This document shows positions 8,739 through 16,766 of a stretch of 18,084 nucleotides of DNA, one piece after another. A program made the translations under genes and the position numbers. Below the pieces are notes generated by a model that did not search any database, was not told the origin of the DNA, and saw only the letters and a program-made list of their open reading frames with translations. The stretch spans positions 1 through 18,084 of the forward strand of contig CABSHY010000010.1 of assembly GCA_902477615.1 (NCBI GenBank). The letters are read 5' to 3'. Position 1 is the stretch's first letter. Each line of letters starts with the position of its first letter. Origin of the DNA: an uncultured Sutterella sp. (GTDB taxonomy: Bacteria; Pseudomonadota; Gammaproteobacteria; Burkholderiales; Burkholderiaceae_F).

Positions 8739-9569
8739 ATGTTAAAACTGACTCAAATGCGTCTTCAGCCCTTGGTGCTTATTAGCATTGTCGTTCTTTT
8801 GACCTTTTTCGTGAGCGGTCTTTTTGCTCCGTGGCTTGCGCCCTACGATTTGGAACAAATGGATTTGATGGCGCGTCTTAATAAACCCTTTGAAAATTTC
8901 GCTCATATTCTGGGCACTGATGAACTCGGACGCGATGTATTTTCTCGATTGCTCTATTCCATCCGTTTGTCATTTTTATTGGCAATTGCAGGGACTTTAT
9001 TGGGCGCCATTTTAGGAACGGCATTGGGCTTTCTTGCCGCACGATTTGGCGGCATCATTGACGATACGATTAACGCCAGTATCGACTTTACGGCCTCTTT
9101 GCCTTTCATCATTCTTGCCTTAACCATCCTGGCTTTTTTAGGCACAAACGTCACCGTGATCATTGTCATTATGGCGGTCTATGGTTGGGATCGTTACGCT
9201 CGATTAACTCGAAATCTTGCGCGATCGGCCTACACCGAAGGCTATGCCGGAGCGCTTGAAAGTCTTGGGATTCCTACGTGGCAAATCGCTGTTCGTCACA
9301 TTCTTCCCAACATTGCTTCGGCTTTGGTCGTCAACATGACGCTTAACTTCCCCGGCATGATTCTTTTGGAAACCTCGCTCTCCTTTTTAGGTGTTGGCGT
9401 ACAACCTCCGATGAGCTCTCTTGGCACCATGCTTGGGTTTGGTCGCGACTACCTCACAACCGCCTGGTGGATTGCTGTTATTCCGGGCACGGTCATTGTC
9501 ATGGCGACACTCTCCATGTCCATTCTTGGTGACTTTGTCCAACAAAAATTAGAACCACAAGGCAAATAA
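8739..9569 (+). CDS. ABC importer permease, DppC/OppC type
   Basis: Second transmembrane subunit, 276 residues. An N-terminal helix is followed by the family phrase APYDLEQMD and then HILGTDELGRDVFSRLLYSI, which is diagnostic of DppC/OppC proteins. Four or five more membrane segments follow, with the EAA coupling loop as YAGALESLGIPTWQIAVRHILPN and the typical LSFLGVGVQPPMSSLGTML near the end. AAGGA lies seven bases before the ATG and the gap to the upstream gene is 12 bases, so it is cotranscribed and translated from its own site. Confidence 0.95.
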   Translation: MLKLTQMRLQPLVLISIVVLLTFFVSGLFAPWLAPYDLEQMDLMARLNKPFENFAHILGTDELGRDVFSRLLYSIRLSFLLAIAGTLLGAILGTALGFLAARFGGIIDDTINASIDFTASLPFIILALTILAFLGTNVTVIIVIMAVYGWDRYARLTRNLARSAYTEGYAGALESLGIPTWQIAVRHILPNIASALVVNMTLNFPGMILLETSLSFLGVGVQPPMSSLGTMLGFGRDYLTTAWWIAVIPGTVIVMATLSMSILGDFVQQKLEPQGK

Positions 9570-9581
9570 GGAAAATAAACA

Positions 9582-11129
9582 ATGAAACAACAAACTCGAT
9601 TTGTTATCGTGGGTTTTGACGGTCTTCGCCCCGATTGTGTTAAAGAAGACATGCCGGCCTTGCACCGATTTATTGAGCACTCTCACCGTTGGTCTCAATA
9701 CTGCGCTAACTTCCCGACCGAAACCTATGTAAACCACCCCACGATTTTTTCTGGTTTCCGACCTTGCGATCACGGCATCATCGCCAACTGTTTTTACGAT
9801 AAAACGATGCCCTCTCATCAAAGCGTTTTTACCGGTTGGTCGGTTCAATCCATTTGTGAACACGAAGGCAAAAATTCCGGTCATGGCGTTATTGAGATTC
9901 CCTCTTTAGGGGATCGCTTAGGTCAACAAAAGAAAACGCTTCGCGTGCTGTGTGCAAACTCTTCCGGTAGCACCCGTTTACAGCACATTCATGCTGACCG
10001 CTACGAGGGGCATTTGAATTGTTGCGTGCACGATATCGACTCAGCCTTGCCGCTCAAAGAGCGTGAATGTTTGCAGTCACGTTGGGGATCGGGTATCCCC
10101 TTGGCATTCCCCGATTTCAAGGGCAATGAACTGCTTTGCGACATTTTCTTTAACTATGAAATTCCCAGAGGTCTGGGAGACGTAACCGTCTTGTGGTTTG
10201 GCGAACCCGATCACTCCAGCCATGAATTTGGCATCTGGCATGAAAAGACTCGACAAGCTCGCCAAAATGCCGATCAAGCCTTTGAAAAGATTCTTCATTG
10301 GTGGGAAAACGAAGGTAAAGCAGCAGGCGTTCAGCTCGTCACGATGTCTGACCATGGTCACTCAGAAATCGCCGAGCATTTCGATGTGACGTCTGTCTTA
10401 AAAAACGCAGGCTTTTCCGTTCTTACCGGTACCGATATTCGTAACGGCGCAAACCCTCAAAATGCTGACATTGTCGCAGTTGGCAGTTATGCCATCGGGC
10501 TATGGATTAACCCCGAAATGCAAGACAAAATTGGTCAAATTCGAGACGTATTAATGCAAACGCCAGAAGTTGGCATGATTTTCTCTCAACCCTCAACTCA
10601 ATGCCCCCCAAGTACCGAAGGCAATGTCGCGGGAACGTTCTCTGAACACTTACTTTCTAGCGATAATCGCAGAGGTCCTGATTTACGCGTCGTCCTACAT
10701 AACGATCCGCAGAGCGGTTACTCAATTGACGGGGGTGACATTGATATTGGTTGTGGCAATCATGGCGGATTGATGCCTTGCGAAATTCGAGCTGTGTTAG
10801 CCATCAACGGCAATCTTTTTAGTGCGGCTCCCAAAGTTCATCAAGTCCCTGCGGCTCACGATGACTTTGCCATGACAGTCATGACGCTTTTGGGACTTTT
10901 GGATCAAAAGCATTCCGATGAAAAACCGTTAAAGGCTCGTGTTCTTAAAGAGGCACTTTGCGGGCAGGAAACAAATTCCACTTATGCTCTTGAGCGTCTG
11001 AGCCTACAATACGGGAAGTATTCTCAATATTTGATTCGAGCTCACTATTGTGGGTGTACCTACGTTTTAGAAGGCGCTCGAGAAGACACTCACAAAAAGC
11101 ATTTAAAAAAGGATGTTATTCATGTTTGA
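9582..11129 (+). CDS. Alkaline-phosphatase-superfamily phosphodiesterase (NPP type)
   Basis: A predicted two-metal phosphodiesterase/nucleotide pyrophosphatase of 515 residues. The full active site is visible: D13 in GFDGLRPD, nucleophile Thr48 in FPTETYVNHPT (compare PTKTFPNH in NPP enzymes), D210 and H214 in EPDHSSHEFG, D257-H258 in SDHGH, and H394 in GCGNHGG. There is no signal peptide or membrane segment, so it should act in the cytoplasm, on imported material. It starts 12 bases after the permease gene and overlaps the next gene, placing it firmly in the importer operon. The substrate could be a nucleotide-like, glycerol- or sugar-phosphodiester, or a phosphonate; sequence alone does not decide. 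Confidence 0.9.
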   Translation: MKQQTRFVIVGFDGLRPDCVKEDMPALHRFIEHSHRWSQYCANFPTETYVNHPTIFSGFRPCDHGIIANCFYDKTMPSHQSVFTGWSVQSICEHEGKNSGHGVIEIPSLGDRLGQQKKTLRVLCANSSGSTRLQHIHADRYEGHLNCCVHDIDSALPLKERECLQSRWGSGIPLAFPDFKGNELLCDIFFNYEIPRGLGDVTVLWFGEPDHSSHEFGIWHEKTRQARQNADQAFEKILHWWENEGKAAGVQLVTMSDHGHSEIAEHFDVTSVLKNAGFSVLTGTDIRNGANPQNADIVAVGSYAIGLWINPEMQDKIGQIRDVLMQTPEVGMIFSQPSTQCPPSTEGNVAGTFSEHLLSSDNRRGPDLRVVLHNDPQSGYSIDGGDIDIGCGNHGGLMPCEIRAVLAINGNLFSAAPKVHQVPAAHDDFAMTVMTLLGLLDQKHSDEKPLKARVLKEALCGQETNSTYALERLSLQYGKYSQYLIRAHYCGCTYVLEGAREDTHKKHLKKDVIHV

Positions 11130-11973
11130 TCTCGTTATTCATGGGCAAAACGCTCATCTTTTTCGATCTCAAATTCAGGGGCTAACGGTCTGGGAAAAAG
11201 ACAATGCGTTAAGAGTTTGTCAATTGTCTTTTGAGGATGCCATTGAGATTCAAGAGCGCGCACAGAAAGCCCAACTTGACGCTAATCTCGTGAAGTCGGG
11301 ACTCTCCATTAAAGAAATTCATGTTGCCGCCTTTGACATGGACAGCACCCTCATTGATCTTGAGTGCATTGATGACATTGCGACGCAAATTGGCGTGGGC
11401 GAAAAAGTCTCCCAAATGACCGAATTAGCCATGCAAGGCCATTTTGAATTTGCAGACTTCCTTCGTCAACGCTCCCACCTCTTAAAGGGGGGCACACGTG
11501 AAGTCATCAACACGACGGTTTCTCACGCCACACTGATGCCGGAGGCTTTGCGCTTGATGAATTTCCTAAAAGAAAACGGCGTAAAAACTTACATCATTTC
11601 GGGCGGTTTCTCAGACATTGCTCGTGACGTTTGCGAGCGTTTGGGAATGGATAATTATCTCTGCAACGAACTTGTCTTTGATAAAGAAGATAAGCTCTCG
11701 GGAGAAGTCACGGGCCCAGCCGGTGGTGAGATTATTGATGCCGCAGGGAAACGCAATGCTCTTGCTGTTTTATGTATGCTCAATCACACAAAACTCAGTA
11801 ACGCCATTGCGGTCGGTGACGGTGCCAACGACTTAAAAATGTTGGGCGCTGCAAAGATCGGTGTTGCCTATCACGCCAAGCCCATTGTTAGAGATGCCGC
11901 CCACTACCATGTTGAATTCGGTGGGCTTGATGTCATCATTGATTTCTTTGTTGAAGCTTGGCCTCAAAACTAA
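11122..11973 (+). CDS. serB: Phosphoserine phosphatase (SerB-type HAD phosphatase)
   Basis: HAD-superfamily phosphatase that removes phosphate from O-phosphoserine, the last step of serine synthesis. From the ATG at 11122 it has 283 residues: an N-terminal extension (about 1-65), then motif I DMDSTLID with nucleophile D72 and D74, the cap domain with ECIDDIATQIGVGEKV, motif II S160-GG, and motif III VGDGANDLKML (D233, D237). I prefer 11122 because AGGA lies eight bases upstream; ATG 11113 is almost on top of that site. The start lies inside the phosphodiesterase gene (eight-base overlap), so the two are translationally linked. Whether it serves serine synthesis or removes phosphate from the product of the phosphodiesterase is open. 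Confidence 0.92.
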   Translation: MFDLVIHGQNAHLFRSQIQGLTVWEKDNALRVCQLSFEDAIEIQERAQKAQLDANLVKSGLSIKEIHVAAFDMDSTLIDLECIDDIATQIGVGEKVSQMTELAMQGHFEFADFLRQRSHLLKGGTREVINTTVSHATLMPEALRLMNFLKENGVKTYIISGGFSDIARDVCERLGMDNYLCNELVFDKEDKLSGEVTGPAGGEIIDAAGKRNALAVLCMLNHTKLSNAIAVGDGANDLKMLGAAKIGVAYHAKPIVRDAAHYHVEFGGLDVIIDFFVEAWPQN

Positions 11974-11989
11974 GCGTTTTTCAAAACAT

Positions 11990-12023
11990 TTTGGGCTACC
12001 TTTCGGTAGCCCAAATTTGTTTT
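11990..12023. terminator. Strong bidirectional terminator
   Basis: TTTGGGCTACC (11990-12000), loop TTTC, GGTAGCCCAAA (12005-12015), then TTTGTTTT: a perfect 11-bp stem with U-tract for the plus strand. Read on the minus strand the stem is followed by a T-rich run as well. It closes the importer/serB operon and the convergent M20 gene, whose stop codon overlaps the U-tract. Confidence 0.92.
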
Positions 12024-13220
12024 AACCGTTAATCACTTTCAATCGATTAATTGCATTGGTCACAAAGACCGTTGCACCGTATTTAATGGCTTTATCGTTA
12101 AAGTCAAACGTGTTGTGGTGAAGACTTGCTTGATGCTCTTCATCCATCAAACCGGTTCTAAAGAGGCAACCCGGACGAGCGTTCATCACGAAGGAGAAAT
12201 CCTCTGCAATCATTTGAGGATACACGGGGCGCAAGGCCTCTTCACCCAACCATTCTTGAACCATCGTCTTTAATGCTTGAGCTTGTTGCGGGTGGCTATA
12301 GAGTGACGGATAAAGACGCGTGTAGTGAAGTTCAGCCTTCGCACCATAGGCCTGAGCAACGTTTTCCACAACGAGCTTCAAACGCTCCTCTCAAGGTCTC
12401 GGACTTCAGGTTCAAAACTACGACACGTACCCACCATTTTGGCTTTTTGCGGCAATACGCTTGAGCCCTTTTCGTCCCCTGCAAGCAACGCACCAAAGGT
12501 CACCACAGCGCCCTTTAAGGGATCGACATTACGGCTCACAATCGACTGTGCTGCCACAACGATTTGAGCGGCCACCAAAACGCTATCAATGGCTTCATGG
12601 GGACGAGCACCATGACCGCCTTTACCTTCAACGGCGACATCGAAAACATCGGCGCTAGCCATCATATAACCGGTACCGATACCAATGGTTCCTACAGGAT
12701 CGGCGGGTTCACCGTGCGTGGCATAAACTTCAGCAATCGGGAACTTTTCAAAAAGCCCATCTTCAATCATTAAGCGTGCACCGGCATAACCTTCTTCACC
12801 CGGCTGAAAGATGAAAGCGACTGTGCCGTCAAATTCATCACGATGCTCACAAAGGTACTTACAAGCGGCCAATGCCATCGTAATGTGACCATCGTGACCG
12901 CAAGCGTGCGTGCAATTGGGGACTTCTGAGGGATGATCGTGTTGTGCTTTTTCAGGTAACGGCAACGCATCCATGTCTGCTCGAATACCAATCCATTTTT
13001 CTGACGGCGTACGACCGGAAACCACCGCGACAACACCGCTATGACCGATGTTGGTATGAATCTCATCAACGCCATAACCCTTGAGCGTATCAACGATACG
13101 ATCGGCCGTCTTCGGAAGATCTAAACCTGTTTCAGGGAAACGGTGAAAATCGTGACGAAGCTCACTAAACTCCGATTCATGGGCTTGCATGTAACTGAAA
13201 ACCGAATGCGCATCACTCAT
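12022..13220 (-). pseudogene. M20D-family amidohydrolase/carboxypeptidase, frameshifted
   Basis: Related to hippurate hydrolase-type zinc amidohydrolases that cleave N-acyl amino acids. The 5' part (280 residues from ATG 13220, with GGAG eight bases upstream) carries RADMDALPLPE, HACGHDGH (Cys107, His109), QPGEEGYAGARLMIEDG and THGEPADPVG; it then reads into a premature stop just after GTCRSFEPEVRDL. The rest (KLVVENVAQAYGA onward, with AEDFSFV and LHHNTFDFND) continues in another frame. The shift lies in the purine-rich stretch at about 12385-12395; adding one base restores DLE-E-ERLKLVVEN and a protein of about 399 residues, the normal family length. All motifs are otherwise intact, so this is either a very recent inactivation, a phase-variable or coded shift, or a sequencing error. 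Confidence 0.88.
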
Positions 13221-13390
13221 GGCAAAATCTCCGAGGTAAATAAGAATTAATTTTGCACCCATTAACCCCACAAACGAAAGCGTTAACTAGGGTTATTACA
13301 CTAAGTCGTGACAATCCCTGATTCTTTTTGTGGCTTTTTGGTTGAAAATGTAGCTATTGAATAACTTGGACACTCTTAGGAGAGAGCACC

Positions 13391-13771
13391 ATGCAAATCA
13401 TCACCCCCGACTTTAAGGGCGAAAATAAGGGCCATTACAGTGCCGGTGTTATCAGTAACGGTACGCTGTATGTTTCCGGTCAATTATCGATTGATCCCGA
13501 TACCCGCGAGGTCTGTCAAGGCGACATTAAAGACCACACCCGTTTGGCACTCAATAATGTCGATCGTGTTTTAAAAGCCGCTGGTGTGCGCCGTGATCAA
13601 GTTGTGTTTTGCCGCGTTTATACGCCGGATGTTCAATATTGGGGCCCGATCAATGAAATCTATGCAGAGTTCTTCGGTGACCACAAACCCGGACGCGTCA
13701 TTGTCTCAACGACAACATTGCACTTCGGGTGTTTGGTTGAAATCGAAGCGATTGCAGAAATCAAGGAGTAA
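13391..13771 (+). CDS. RidA/YjgF-family enamine/imine deaminase
   Basis: RidA proteins hydrolyse reactive 2-aminoacrylate-type enamines/imines released by PLP enzymes, producing 2-keto acids and ammonia. At 126 residues it is full length. The key positions match active RidA: Tyr16, SGQ at 29-31, Asn88, the catalytic Arg102 (in KPGR) and Glu117 in VEIEAIA. The Cys often found two residues after the Arg is Ile here. It begins with AGGAG about eight bases before the ATG and ends four bases before the PLP-enzyme gene, an operon arrangement that suggests it clears intermediates from that enzyme. The first gene of the pair is divergent from the M20D gene. Confidence 0.92.
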   Translation: MQIITPDFKGENKGHYSAGVISNGTLYVSGQLSIDPDTREVCQGDIKDHTRLALNNVDRVLKAAGVRRDQVVFCRVYTPDVQYWGPINEIYAEFFGDHKPGRVIVSTTTLHFGCLVEIEAIAEIKE

Positions 13772-13775
13772 CACG

Positions 13776-14879
13776 ATGCCTTTAGAGTTTGTCTGTACCC
13801 ACTGCGGTAAAAAAACACCCACCACGACCCAAGCCCCGCGTTGCGAATGTGGAGGGCTTTTTGAGCTTGATTTCAAAGCCCCTGCCTGGGATGAAAAATT
13901 AATTGATCGCAATGAATGGAGTCAATTCCGTTACCGTGCATTTATGGCTATGGACGACGATCAAACGTGGCGTTCCATCACCATGGGCGAAGGGATGACG
14001 CCTGTCATTCGTTTTAACGACGATGTGATGTTCAAGATGGACTACACCATGCCTACGCTCTCCTTTAAGGATCGCGGCGCGGCAACGCTGGTTGCGCACT
14101 GTAAGAGCATTGGTGTTACGCATTGCGTTCAAGATTCGAGCGGCAACGCAGGCAATAGCGTTGCGGCTTATTGTGCCCGTGCAGGTATCAATTGTGAAAT
14201 TTATGTCCCTGAAGGCACCAGTCCGAAAAAGATCACCATGATTGAATCTCACGGCGCCAAAGTTCACATCATCGAAGGCACGCGAGACCACTGCGCAGAT
14301 GTCTGTCGCAGTCAAGTCAAAGAACGTGGCGCTTACTACGCCAATCACGTCTACAACCCTTATTTTTACGAAGGGATGAAGGCCTATATTTACGAGGTGT
14401 TTGAACAACTCAAACGCATTCCTGAAAATATTGTCATTCCTGTTGGTAACGGTACATTGTTTATTGGTGCCATTAAGGCCTTAGAACACCTTCACGAAAG
14501 TGGTGCCATTGACCATTTCCCCAATGTTATTGCGCTTCAAAGCGAGTTGTGCGATCCTCTCTATCAAGCTCAACAACAAGGTCTCAATGAACCTGCTCCT
14601 GTGAACCCGCAACCGACAATGGCAGAAGGCATTGCCATCGGTAAACCGATGCGAGGAAAAGAAGTGCTCGACATGATTGCTCGTCACAATATTGAAGTGG
14701 TGACCGCTCCAGAAGATTTAATTTTGAAGTGCCGCCATGAGATTGCTCGTCGAGGCATTTATTGCGAACATACAACCGCTGCCAACTACGCTGCTTACGT
14801 CCACTACTGCGAGCTTCACGGACGCACGCCCGATACATTAATCACAATGTGCGGAGCTGGCATTAAGTCTGATCATTAA
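13776..14879 (+). CDS. Threonine-synthase-like PLP enzyme (fold type II)
   Basis: A 367-residue enzyme of the tryptophan-synthase-beta family. It has an N-terminal zinc-ribbon-like segment (Cys7, Cys10, Cys23, Cys25), the PLP lysine in LSFKDRG (Lys98), the substrate/PLP loop SSGNAGNS (121-128), the phosphate-binding GNGT (224-227), and a C-terminal MCGAGIKS in the place of the usual TGxGLK. This is closest to threonine synthase, which converts phosphohomoserine to threonine. However, the company of RidA and a divergent amidohydrolase suggests a catabolic lyase role (serine/threonine or diaminopropionate-like dehydration), so biosynthetic assignment is uncertain. AAGGAG (13763-13768) sets the ATG at 13776 firmly; the reading frame stays open upstream inside the RidA gene only by chance. 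Confidence 0.88.
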   Translation: MPLEFVCTHCGKKTPTTTQAPRCECGGLFELDFKAPAWDEKLIDRNEWSQFRYRAFMAMDDDQTWRSITMGEGMTPVIRFNDDVMFKMDYTMPTLSFKDRGAATLVAHCKSIGVTHCVQDSSGNAGNSVAAYCARAGINCEIYVPEGTSPKKITMIESHGAKVHIIEGTRDHCADVCRSQVKERGAYYANHVYNPYFYEGMKAYIYEVFEQLKRIPENIVIPVGNGTLFIGAIKALEHLHESGAIDHFPNVIALQSELCDPLYQAQQQGLNEPAPVNPQPTMAEGIAIGKPMRGKEVLDMIARHNIEVVTAPEDLILKCRHEIARRGIYCEHTTAANYAAYVHYCELHGRTPDTLITMCGAGIKSDH

Positions 14880-14885
14880 GATTAA

Positions 14886-14949
14886 CATTTGTTGTTTTGT
14901 TGATAACAACAATAACACATTTGATCAATTATTGATTTGTACATTTGAT
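14886..14949. repeat. Repeat cluster A: CATTTG/TGTACA words at left edge of the par module
   Basis: Three CATTTG words in the same orientation (14886, 14918, 14942), with TGTACA at 14938 giving TTTGTACATTTGAT (14936-14949). The same 14-mer occurs at 18057-18070. TTTGTTGTTTTGT (14888-14900) recurs exactly at 16900-16912. The cluster lies in the short gap between the PLP-enzyme stop and the bidirectional terminator. Confidence 0.75.
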
Positions 14950-14951
14950 AT

Positions 14952-14983
14952 ATAAAAGGCTTTGAAAAATCAAAGCCTTTTAT
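14952..14983. terminator. Bidirectional terminator between convergent genes
   Basis: A 14-bp perfect stem (14952-14965 with 14970-14983; core AAAAGGCTTTGA) with an AAAA loop. The arms begin with A-runs and end with T-runs, so both strands have a GC core and U-tail. It separates the PLP-enzyme gene (plus) from the ferredoxin gene (minus). Confidence 0.9.
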
Positions 14984-14986
14984 CAT

Positions 14987-15739
14987 TTAGATAAAGAACT
15001 CATTATCTCTATGAATGGCAGCAACAGGCGCTAATTTTTGACCTATCATAACCCTTACCGGTTCGGGCAAGACGCGAGATTTTTGAGAACAGACAAAGAC
15101 ACAGCGCATACACAAAATACATTTCTCGGCATCAACCTTTGACGGATCGCTGGCATCAATCGCCCCCACAGGACACAACCTCACACACTGACCACACTTC
15201 ACACAATTTCCGTCAATGATTGGCGTTAACGGAGACTTTGTCCACGAACGATACGGAAAGTCACCAGGTACTTTCAAGTCGTCAAATTCCGTTTGTGAGA
15301 GCTTTTTCTTTGCCATTCGAGCAAAGGCCTTCAAATTCGTCAAATCGACCTCAGAAGGACGATTTTGCGCGACAGTCGGCACCATTGAGTGACGTGCGAC
15401 AACAGCGGCGCTTGCAACCGGAACGCCACCCAATTCAGACACGGTGTTATTGAGTTCTAAAAGCGCATCCTCAAAGGCTCTATTACCGTAAGTAACCAAG
15501 GTGATTGCTTTAACGCCTTTAAGAGAAAATTTCTTTAATCTCTCAACCATGAGCGTTGGTAAGCGTCCCCCAAAAACCGGTCCTGCGATCACCATTGGAT
15601 CTTTCGGATCAAACGTTTCAGCCATTAGGTACGTTTTGGTTAAATCGACAACATTAACCTTTTCATCCAATTCAGACGCAACGCTCAAAGCCACTTGTTT
15701 GGAATTCCCCGTTGGGCTAAATAGCAATACATTAACCAT
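14987..15739 (-). CDS. Flavodoxin-like/4Fe-4S ferredoxin protein (EFR1-type)
   Basis: A 250-residue soluble electron-transfer protein. The N-terminal half is flavodoxin-like: FSPTGNSKQVA (7-17) is the phosphate loop for FMN, followed by VIAGPVFGGRLP (50-61) and TLVTYGNRAFEDALLEL. The C-terminal third has two 4Fe-4S sites, C179/C182/C185 with C189 (CVKCGQCVRLCP) and C207/C210/C213 with C217 (CILCMRCVFVCS). This is the EFR1-family layout seen in many anaerobes, whose partners are mostly unknown. AGAGG lies before the ATG. It starts 16 bases after the stop of the upstream unrecognised gene, so they are probably cotranscribed. Confidence 0.92.
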   Translation of the reverse strand: MVNVLLFSPTGNSKQVALSVASELDEKVNVVDLTKTYLMAETFDPKDPMVIAGPVFGGRLPTLMVERLKKFSLKGVKAITLVTYGNRAFEDALLELNNTVSELGGVPVASAAVVARHSMVPTVAQNRPSEVDLTNLKAFARMAKKKLSQTEFDDLKVPGDFPYRSWTKSPLTPIIDGNCVKCGQCVRLCPVGAIDASDPSKVDAEKCILCMRCVFVCSQKSRVLPEPVRVMIGQKLAPVAAIHRDNEFFI

Positions 15740-15755
15740 ACAAACCTCTCACAAA

Positions 15756-16661
15756 CTAAAAATAGCGAACCTGCACCATGAAAGCTTCAAAATTAAACGG
15801 ATTGGGCGCTAAAGCGAATAATTTCTGACAAAACTCACGAGCATGACGCTGATCGTCGTCAAGCTTCTCATCGTCTAATCGATACCAATCCATAGTGCGA
15901 AAAGAACAAGGATTCTTTTTAATGTCTAAATCCACCCAATGCGCACTCATCAAACCCACTAAACGCAACAAATCTTCATTGTGCTGCAGTTTAATTCCAG
16001 CGATGAAAAGTCCCTTACCATCCTGATAACGATAAAAGCCCAAACAATCGATAATCTGAGTCACGATCGGTGGCAATGATCCCTTAAGACAATAAACATC
16101 GCACTCATCCAATAGCATTAAAGGTGTACGGGGTAAAAGCGCTGCCAAGTCGCGCAAGTAGCGATCGACGTTCTTAGACAATAACGTTTCACCCAGGTAC
16201 TCACGAGCCACAAAATAACGATTAATCAAATCTTCGATGACTTCTGCTTCACGCCCCACTGGAACCGTTTGCTTATGACTGTAATAGTCAATCGCTTCAC
16301 GCAATCGGCAGGCAAAAATAGCATCAACAATCAAACGATCCTCGGGTGTTAATTGCGAATCTTCCATGACGTACTGTTCGTACTCTGGCTCCTCTTCAAC
16401 GACACCGAAGAAAATACGAATTCGACCCGCGGCTTTTGCTTCCGATAATCTGATTTCAACAGAGCTCCAGGCTCCCGTCGAGCAAACCATTCCCAAAACC
16501 ACGTCACTTTCATCTGCACCCACATCCATTAACAATGTCGCCACGGAATGAGCGCGCATAAAAGCTCTCGGATAGTCGCGACAAATCTCCACACTCACAG
16601 CATGAAAACGCGCCGATAACTCCATCGTTTGAAATCTTTTCTCGTGCTCTAATAATTGCAT
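15756..16661 (-). CDS. Unrecognised protein with possible degenerate HD (RelA/MESH1-like) domain
   Basis: I do not recognise this 301-residue soluble protein. I start at ATG 16661, which has GGAG six bases upstream; a GTG at 16697 would add 12 residues but lacks a ribosome site. Residues about 1-170 resemble the helical HD hydrolase domain of RelA/SpoT/MESH1 in order and spacing: RAHSVATLLMDVG (His38), VLGMVCSTGAW where the usual LLHD pair reads C60-S61, a SVEIRLSEAKAAGRI block, FFGVVEEEPE, and DAIFACRLREAIDYY in the place of ADRLHNLRD-type sequence. The metal-binding HD and the later Asp are absent, so catalysis by that site is unlikely. Residues about 180-301 match nothing I know. No signal peptide or membrane segment. 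It leads a two-gene unit with the ferredoxin protein. Confidence 0.8.
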   Translation of the reverse strand: MQLLEHEKRFQTMELSARFHAVSVEICRDYPRAFMRAHSVATLLMDVGADESDVVLGMVCSTGAWSSVEIRLSEAKAAGRIRIFFGVVEEEPEYEQYVMEDSQLTPEDRLIVDAIFACRLREAIDYYSHKQTVPVGREAEVIEDLINRYFVAREYLGETLLSKNVDRYLRDLAALLPRTPLMLLDECDVYCLKGSLPPIVTQIIDCLGFYRYQDGKGLFIAGIKLQHNEDLLRLVGLMSAHWVDLDIKKNPCSFRTMDWYRLDDEKLDDDQRHAREFCQKLFALAPNPFNFEAFMVQVRYF

Positions 16662-16766
16662 CTGATACTCCAATGATCGTTGTTCACTATAACTCACTTT
16701 TACGCAGAAAACGATAAGAACTACTGCGCAGAGAAAAGCACTTCTAAATCAAACAATCTATAACTC

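Noticed and set aside
12022..12381. Separate 119-residue gene starting at a TTG on the minus strand.
   Set aside because: It is the C-terminal part of the frameshifted M20D enzyme; it has no ribosome site and its content continues the upstream frame.
13584..13775. Upstream extension of the PLP-enzyme reading frame by 64 codons.
   Set aside because: It lies inside the RidA gene in another frame, while AAGGAG seven bases before ATG 13776 and the zinc-ribbon start fit the shorter form.
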